This document shows, in pieces, positions 61,001-64,000 of a DNA stretch of 64,000 bases. Source of the DNA: Lachnospiraceae bacterium YSB2008 (GTDB lineage Bacteria > Bacillota > Clostridia > Lachnospirales > Lachnospiraceae). Positions within the stretch are counted from its first letter, which is position 1. Every line of letters begins with the position of its first letter. The position numbers and the translations under genes are program-made. Where the stretch lies: the NCBI GenBank assembly GCA_000687655.1, contig JHWR01000013.1, positions 1-64,000 on the forward strand, written 5' to 3'. The notes below the pieces were generated by a model. It was not told where the DNA came from. It saw only the letters and a list, made by a program, of their open reading frames with translations, and searched no databases.

Positions 61001-61391
61001 CGGTAGCATAGACTGCCGGGTATCCGTCGGTCCAGAAGCTGTAGAAATATTTGCTTTCTGCATCCACACAAACAACAGGCCCATCAAATTCTTCATGAAC
61101 CCTTTCTTCGATTTGATCAACTACGCCGGGAGTCTGAATGATATCAGAATGAATTATGACTGCATCAAAAAGATCATAATTGATAAGATTATAGATGTTG
61201 GATTCGCCCTTCTCACGGTCTTTGTTATTCTGGTACTTTATGTACATGGAAAAAACAGAGACATCATAACCATAGGAGAAGGCTGTCTTCATGACACCTT
61301 CTATGAATTCGGTCTGATATGCCTCGTCCGCCTGTGCTGTAAGTAAGGCTATTCGTTTATTACGAATTATATCTTTAGTACTGCGCCCCAT
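58059..61391 (-). CDS. Soluble LacI-like sensor + EAL + beta-helix protein
   Basis: A 1110-residue protein with no signal peptide and no span, so cytosolic. Residues about 10-310 form a periplasmic-binding-protein-like/LacI-type sensor (RIALLTAQADEAYQTEFIEG, AMICANDPMAIGFAIGM). About 320-520 is GAF-like or an unassigned linker. The EAL domain (about 520-770) keeps SYEALMRS, VFINSIPG, VVELTEES, IDDYGTGYSNVS, KIDRALL, AEGVET and IQGYYIARP, so phosphodiesterase activity is likely. About 790-1090 is built of short repeated beta-strand units as in right-handed beta-helices. The start was placed at 61391 (GGAGGGG upstream) instead of 61454. Confidence 0.88.
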   Translation of the reverse strand: MGRSTKDIIRNKRIALLTAQADEAYQTEFIEGVMKTAFSYGYDVSVFSMYIKYQNNKDREKGESNIYNLINYDLFDAVIIHSDIIQTPGVVDQIEERVHEEFDGPVVCVDAESKYFYSFWTDGYPAVYATVSHFIEVHGYKDIAYLTGRKSHVHSQRRLEAYKDAMKDHGLPVREDRIFYGDFWYYSGTNCAEDIIRRGDIPEAMICANDPMAIGFAIGMDKHGIKVPEDIAIAGYGTSHEGQTSPKALTSTNIPGEYYGSFAVEALMRQMNGEPPKDPEPDASLFIGESCGCTVDHTEERQIRDTWMTKNSEEGFESIHNYMMENMLLAGNLEDFFRIVYDSIFYIRGIKRIEICLDRSWLDPESLIGNPFYTKGYPDTMINVLTYDAERPAESRISLEKAFNTNEILPYSKTGVNKGAFFLPLFFEDKNFGYVMLNFGNKAVSYESVARLWLYAVARGLEAFRRNLVLELYKDRIDQIHSNMRDAIDSAQNTRTKLSPEEKKEMKEVARILDKNLLKYFFQPIVKAEDGEIFSYEALMRSNTDMKIPPLLIIKYADMLNRLDDVENATFKNVLKIVDERPDIFETRKVFINSIPGTKLKDSDMAAIKESLLSKSGSAVVELTEESELSDDQLESIKTEYRSMGIDLAIDDYGTGYSNVSNLLRYMPNYVKIDRALLTDIQDSSQKQHFVREIIDFCHTNGIKALAEGVETRDELHEVIRLGADLIQGYYIARPAEKIITSIDSGVKMEINHFHQEREDGTADEVFVAGKTNRISLNSLVKDKITTIVIGDSKATFRDLTITGTPNLDTGMHIEILDDFEGHLVLDSVCLSNKKQRPCISIGENSNVLIDFEGENILKGNGIRVPESSSLTLKGDGNLKINTSGSDAYGIGNSKKEAHGSIGFYQDGEIVIEANGQTLTGIGSGLGGQIAINKGKYIIRLSGDTGVCIGSHEGSLPLKIHDTDILLINNVYEGVGAGSLRGDTDIEVWRALLRSEGGGGRICVLGSLTGSHANVMLHDMSCHINVQSDYSVAVGSLYGTTTFSINTAALSYVGRGMNALVYGGNNNTRISINNTDVNIDMTNSNGLITKAPEENISEANGRNKTTLKEL

Positions 61392-61539
61392 GTGTACCCC
61401 TCCAACATAATTACTATACCACAATAACAGAATAAGATACAGTATCTTTGACATTATTTCTCAAAGAATGTAAACTGACAAAGATGAATGAAAAACATGG
61501 ATTAAGTATGGATAATAAGTAAATGAATTGGGGAATAAT

Positions 61540-62169
61540 ATGACTAAAAAAGAACGTGCATTGGAAGTGGTCAAAAGACTGGGAGAAGAATACGGAACAG
61601 AACTTCACTGTTACCTGGAATATGAATATCCGTGGCAGCTTCTTTTTGCGACTATACTCTCTGCGCAGTGTACAGATGCAAGAGTAAATATGGTGACGAA
61701 GGATCTATTCAGGAAGTACAAAACTGTCGAAGATTTTGCCAACGCAGAGCTTTCTGAAATGGAACAGGATATAAGAAGCACAGGTTTCTATCATAATAAG
61801 GCAAAGAATATCATAGGCTGTGCAAATGCACTTATTGATCGCTTTGGTGGTGAAGTCCCGGACAACATAGATGATCTCATAACGCTTCCGGGCGTAGGCA
61901 GAAAAACTGCAAACGTACTGCTCGGTGATTATTACGGAAAACCGTGTATAGTTGTGGATACTCATGTGAAGAGAGTCTCTAAATTGCTCGGTCTTACAAA
62001 AGAGACTGATCCTGTTAAGGTTGAATTCGATCTGATGAGGATCCTGCCAAAAGAAGCGTGGATACTGTACAATTTTCAGGTTATTGCTCATGGCAGAAGT
62101 ACCTGCATATCAGGAAGACCGAAGTGCGGAAATTGTATACTTCGTGACTGCTGTAAATCTGCCAAATAG
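61540..62169 (+). CDS. nth: Endonuclease III
   Basis: A 209-residue DNA glycosylase/AP lyase that removes oxidised pyrimidines. The HhH motif is LPGVGRKTANVLLGDYY with the catalytic Lys; the catalytic Asp is in VVDTHVKRVS. A [4Fe-4S] cluster follows the spacing CISGRPKC-GN-C-ILRDC-C. ILSAQCTDARVN is typical. The start at 61540 replaces the TTG frame at 61528. The binding site (GGGGAA) is modest. It is divergent from the large EAL gene. Confidence 0.96.
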   Translation: MTKKERALEVVKRLGEEYGTELHCYLEYEYPWQLLFATILSAQCTDARVNMVTKDLFRKYKTVEDFANAELSEMEQDIRSTGFYHNKAKNIIGCANALIDRFGGEVPDNIDDLITLPGVGRKTANVLLGDYYGKPCIVVDTHVKRVSKLLGLTKETDPVKVEFDLMRILPKEAWILYNFQVIAHGRSTCISGRPKCGNCILRDCCKSAK

Positions 62170-62221
62170 TTCAAAACCTACGAAATAAGTATGAATTTGC
62201 CGTGATGACTTAAGTAAATCA

Positions 62222-62249
62222 TTGACTCATAGGATTATTGTGGTAGAAT
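62222..62249 (+). promoter_or_regulatory. Promoter of the small membrane protein/VanW unit
   Basis: TTGACT at 62222-62227, a 16-base spacer, and TAGAAT at 62244-62249 preceded by TGG. Start near 62256. Confidence 0.7.
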
Positions 62250-62297
62250 ACTTACGTCAACCATTAGGTGTTATATATTTATCAGGAGGAATCCCAG

Positions 62298-62405
62298 ATG
62301 ATAGATTTCAGTAAAAGAAATAAGAAACTCAGAATTGTTGCAGGAATTATATGCATTCTTATTGTAGCAGGTATGGTAATCGGACTTCTTGTTTCTGCTA
62401 TATAG
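62298..62405 (+). CDS. 35-residue single-span membrane protein
   Basis: A short gene behind a strong AGGAGG. A charged start (MIDFSKRNKKL) is followed by one span (VAGIICILIVAGMVIGLLV). It lies 31 bases before the VanW gene under the same promoter, which supports coding. Small hydrophobic proteins of this type often modulate a neighbour; the function is unknown. Confidence 0.7.
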   Translation: MIDFSKRNKKLRIVAGIICILIVAGMVIGLLVSAI

Positions 62406-62436
62406 ATTTAGTATTTCACCAGGCAGGAGATATGAA

Positions 62437-64000
62437 ATGAAAAGGATTTTAAGCCTTATTCTTGCATTTGTCATGGCTCTTGTGCTTATTAACGTGCCGA
62501 ACATGAAAGCGATTGCAGATGAAGCAACGCCGGACGACGCAAGCGCAGCTGATTATTATGACAGCAGGGATATTAAAATTAAGAATAATATTTCAATAGA
62601 CGGGGTAGATGTTTCCGGTCTCAGTTTCGGTGAAGCTGTTGAGAAGATCAATTCTGTTTCTGACGGTTACAAGTCTGCAAATGTAACACTGAACTGTGAT
62701 CTCGGTAATATATCTACAAACCTCGATAATCTTGGATTTTTCAGTGATACCGACGGAGCTGTAAAAGAAGCCATAGCCTGTGGTAACAGCGGAAATATCC
62801 TCAAGAGATATAAGGAAACCAAGCAGGTTGAGGCAGAAGGCAAGGATGTTTCACTTGTTTCTTCAGTGAATGAGAATAAGCTTTCTGAGATCATAGAAGG
62901 TGAACTCGGAAGTAAGATACATGTCGGAAATGAATATGAGCTGTCAAAAGCAGAAGATGGCACAGTTTCGGTAAAGATTCTGGGTGCTACTCAGTCAGTG
63001 GATGTTGAAGCTACACTGGCAGGAATCAATTCACATCTTTCTGATAACTGGCATGGTGATGCTTTCAGTTCCGATATAATCATAAATGACGGTACAGGAA
63101 AGAAACAGCAGGAACTTGATTCAATCAAGGATCTGCTTGGAGAATTCTCAACAAATTACAGCAGCGCTTCGGGAAGAATGAAGAATGTTGAGAGAGCAAC
63201 CTCGTTCCTCAACGGTAAGGTTCTCTTCCCTGGACAGGGCCTTTCCGTATATGACACGATAAGCCCTATAACAGCCGCAAACGGATACTATGATGCACCT
63301 GTTTTTTCAGGTAATACTACAAAGCCGGGTATAGGCGGCGGAGTATGTCAGGTTTCAACAACCTTATACAATGCACTGCTTCTGGCTGAGGTTTCTATAA
63401 CAAGACGTGACAATCACGGTATGACAGTTCACTATGTGGACCTTGCAAGAGATGCAGCCATATCAGGTCACGTACAGAATCTTGAATTCGTAAATAACTT
63501 TGATACGCCTATATACATCGAAGGGTTCTGCTATGGCGGATATGTTACATTCAGGATATACGGTAAGGAAACAAGGCCGGCCAACAGAAAGATAGAACTT
63601 GTGTCAAAGACCATAAAAGTAATCTCACCACCTGACGGAGAGGAGATTACAGAGGATCCGGAACTTCCTCCGGGAACTAAGGTAACTACCCATTCTGCAA
63701 GAACAGGATATGTTGCAGAGCTTTGGAAGAATGTTTATGTTGATGGTGTCCTGACTGATTCTATCAAGATCAATTCAAGTACCTACGTAGCTACCCCTAA
63801 ACAGGTTTCTGTAAGCCCTGGTTATCAGGAAGGGGACGAGGACGAAGATACTGATACTGAGCAGACGACTACGGAAGCTACAGAAGCACCTACCGAGGCA
63901 CCGACAGAAGCACCAACGGAAGCTACAGAAGCACCAACGGAAGCTACAGAGGCACCATCAGAGCCGACTGTTGATCCGGATACCGGTGACTATGATAATT
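62437..64000 (+). CDS. VanW/G5-type secreted protein, 3' end outside window
   Basis: At least 521 residues. The signal peptide (MKRILSLILAFVMALVLI, then NVPNMKAIA) is followed by a region of YkuD/PG-binding-like repeats (about 50-215, NNISIDGVDVSGLSFGEAV). The VanW domain covers about 220-390 (RATSFLNGKVLFPGQGLSVY, GGGVCQVSTTLYNALLLAEV), with its diagnostic Cys in GGVCQVS. A G5-like domain comes next and then a Thr/Glu/Ala/Pro repeat tail (EAPTEAPTEAPTEATEAP) that is still running at 64000. VanW proteins are widespread wall-associated proteins of uncertain function. CAGGAGA lies seven bases before the ATG. Confidence 0.9.
   Translation, partial: MKRILSLILAFVMALVLINVPNMKAIADEATPDDASAADYYDSRDIKIKNNISIDGVDVSGLSFGEAVEKINSVSDGYKSANVTLNCDLGNISTNLDNLGFFSDTDGAVKEAIACGNSGNILKRYKETKQVEAEGKDVSLVSSVNENKLSEIIEGELGSKIHVGNEYELSKAEDGTVSVKILGATQSVDVEATLAGINSHLSDNWHGDAFSSDIIINDGTGKKQQELDSIKDLLGEFSTNYSSASGRMKNVERATSFLNGKVLFPGQGLSVYDTISPITAANGYYDAPVFSGNTTKPGIGGGVCQVSTTLYNALLLAEVSITRRDNHGMTVHYVDLARDAAISGHVQNLEFVNNFDTPIYIEGFCYGGYVTFRIYGKETRPANRKIELVSKTIKVISPPDGEEITEDPELPPGTKVTTHSARTGYVAELWKNVYVDGVLTDSIKINSSTYVATPKQVSVSPGYQEGDEDEDTDTEQTTTEATEAPTEAPTEAPTEATEAPTEATEAPSEPTVDPDTGDYDN

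Noticed and set aside
63840-63970. Tandem repeat at the window end considered as a CRISPR or VNTR array
   Set aside because: The repeat (ACAGAAGCACCAACGGAAGC type) is in frame and encodes the Thr/Glu/Ala/Pro tail of the VanW protein; there are no spacers.

Overview
The window reads as a chromosomal stretch of an anaerobic, low-to-mid GC Firmicute, most likely a Lachnospiraceae (Butyrivibrio/Roseburia-like) bacterium. The assignment is inference from gene content: flavodiiron protein FprA with high-molecular-weight rubredoxin Hrb, the electron-bifurcating NfnAB pair, a glmS ribozyme, DUF4349, DUF975 and VanW proteins, many c-di-GMP (EAL) proteins, strong AGGAGG-type ribosome binding sites, and tRNAs without encoded CCA. 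No phage, plasmid, CRISPR array or intact insertion sequence was recognised.

Layout. 1-3800: the 3' half of a 23S rRNA, then tRNA-Asn, -Glu, -Met/Ile2, an EAL protein, tRNA-Asp and tRNA-Leu; no 5S gene follows the 23S. 3842-9220: MATE exporter, FprA, a membrane-anchored phage-tail-type lysozyme, then a yybP-ykoY-type (Mn2+) riboswitch with an overlapping terminator in front of a flotillin-like protein. 9313-16000: AmmeMemoRadiSam pair, beta-helix lipoprotein, and a coupled hrb-Ser/Thr kinase operon. 16030-20780: thioesterase, an unassigned small protein, and a lone reverse transcriptase preceded by its own promoter and a compact multi-hairpin RNA, then a PlsC-type acyltransferase and an Asp/Glu racemase. 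20780-30250: SGNH hydrolase, TraX, an ABC transporter, VTT-domain protein, HAD phosphatase, DUF4349 lipoprotein, and an ATP-grasp/MurE-like pair. 30423-36812: a complete MoxR-DUF58-Bat (VWA/TPR) operon and a DUF975 membrane protein. 36993-47380: ppa-pyrB-pyrI, murA, metG, tex, a LytS-type two-component system and a frameshifted small membrane gene. 47395-64000: glmS with its ribozyme, tRNA-Ser, two small membrane proteins, larB-larC, nfnAB, murJ, a DUF815 ATPase, a large soluble sensor-EAL-beta-helix protein, nth, a 35-residue membrane protein and the 5' part of a VanW/G5 protein cut by the window end.

Themes. Cell-envelope synthesis recurs (glmS, murA, MurE-like, murJ, VanW, anchored lysozyme, lipoproteins). 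FprA and Hrb together form an NADH-fed O2/NO detoxification route, and NfnAB balances ferredoxin and pyridine nucleotides. Two EAL proteins point to c-di-GMP signalling.

The most interesting items are the reverse transcriptase with its structured leader, the Mn2+-riboswitch control of a flotillin, the soluble LacI-like/EAL/beta-helix fusion, and several families of intergenic palindromes: triloop mini-hairpin clusters, a roughly 154-bp cruciform between metG and tex, a REP-like 55-bp hairpin before glmS, and a long hairpin before moxR. Several start codons were moved to the one best supported by a ribosome binding site; this is stated in each entry.
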